From assembly GCA_902796295.1 (NCBI GenBank), contig CADBOL010000335.1, positions 1 to 5,566 on the forward strand: a DNA stretch of 5,566 nucleotides, read 5' to 3'. A program made the translations under genes and the position numbers. Origin of the DNA: Oscillospiraceae bacterium (GTDB lineage: Bacteria; Bacillota; Clostridia; Oscillospirales; Acutalibacteraceae). Every line of letters begins with the position of its first letter. The stretch's first letter is position 1. Positions 5,295-5,566 of the stretch are shown here, piece by piece. The notes beneath the pieces are model-generated. The model had not been told where the DNA came from and ran no database searches. It saw only the letters and a program-made list of their open reading frames with translations.

Positions 5295-5566
5295 ATGGAA
5301 TACACTCAGATAAAAGAATTGCTTTTAACTCTCTGCTCTGTGCAGGGAACATCGGGCAATGAAACTGCCGCGGCTGAAAAAGCAGCCGAACTGCTCGGAA
5401 GATATATGCCGTGTCATATTGATAATCTCGGTAATGTTACGGGATCAAAAGGAGAAGGTTTTTCAATCCTGCTTGACGCTCACATTGACCAGATCGGTCT
5501 TGTTGCCACCGGAGTGGATGAAGACGGTTTTGTAAGGATTGCCCGTGTCGGCGGAGCCGATTGCAG
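5295..5566 (+). CDS. M42 family metallopeptidase (glutamyl aminopeptidase/endoglucanase-M-like), partial (C-terminus off the right edge)
   Basis: ATG 5295 opens a frame of 90 codons plus two bases with no stop. The start MEYTQIKELLLTLCSVQGTSGNE (1-23) has the usual M42/M20 opening with TSGNE. DNLGNV (43-48) follows, then LLDAHIDQIGL (59-69), where H63 supplies a metal ligand of the dinuclear centre and the HxD pair is diagnostic. GFVRIARVGGAD (78-89) is the beta-strand before the PDZ-like inserted domain of M42 enzymes. Full members are about 340-350 aa, so roughly a quarter is visible; the catalytic glutamates and other metal ligands lie outside the window. The expected role is cytoplasmic aminopeptidase activity on peptides. 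The start lies 2 bp after the galactokinase stop and lacks a good Shine-Dalgarno site nearby, suggesting co-transcription and translational coupling with the fusion gene. No functional link between the two is evident. Confidence 0.87.
   Translation, partial: MEYTQIKELLLTLCSVQGTSGNETAAAEKAAELLGRYMPCHIDNLGNVTGSKGEGFSILLDAHIDQIGLVATGVDEDGFVRIARVGGADC

Noticed and set aside
5200..5566. Terminator between the galactokinase fusion and the M42 peptidase
   Set aside because: Only 2 bp separate the stop and the next ATG, and no hairpin with a T run is present, so the two genes are read as one transcript.

Overview
The window looks like chromosomal DNA from a low-to-moderate GC Gram-positive bacterium, most likely a gut-type Clostridia (Firmicutes/Bacillota). 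The grounds are strong AGGAGG-like ribosome binding sites, sigma-A type promoters in AT-rich gaps, a LacX-type mutarotase, a DUF3842 protein, a clostridial-style galactokinase, an M42 peptidase and a BspA-type leucine-rich-repeat protein. This is inferred from family content; no 16S or other taxonomic marker is present. Genes are tightly packed. No tRNA, rRNA, insertion sequence, CRISPR array or phage gene was seen.

Layout. Positions 1-669 (minus) hold the N-terminal 223 codons of a membrane-anchored LRR_5 (BspA-like) surface protein that runs off the left edge. A 150-bp AT-rich gap (670-820) carries divergent promoters. Positions 821-1666 (plus) encode an aldose 1-epimerase-like protein, followed by a strong hairpin terminator (1677-1714). 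Convergent to it is a two-gene minus-strand operon: a glycerate-dehydrogenase-like D-2-hydroxyacid dehydrogenase (2131-3078), then a 135-aa DUF3842 protein (1713-2120) whose ribosome binding site overlaps the dehydrogenase stop codon. A second divergent gap (3079-3237) leads into a plus-strand 684-codon gene (3238-5292), followed after 2 bp by an M42 aminopeptidase gene (5295 onward) that runs off the right edge.

The notable item is the 684-codon gene. One uninterrupted frame joins an N-terminal polytopic membrane domain resembling the VTT/TVP38 (DedA superfamily) fold to a complete GHMP-family galactokinase. Basic residues flank the membrane domain on both sides, which suggests the kinase faces the cytoplasm. 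A Shine-Dalgarno-like site and in-frame ATG (4006) sit exactly at the domain junction, so a free soluble kinase could also be made. The mutarotase and galactokinase would act in succession in the Leloir pathway (beta- to alpha-galactose, then galactose-1-phosphate), but here they are separate transcription units flanking the dehydrogenase/DUF3842 operon. The remaining genes look like ordinary members of their families.
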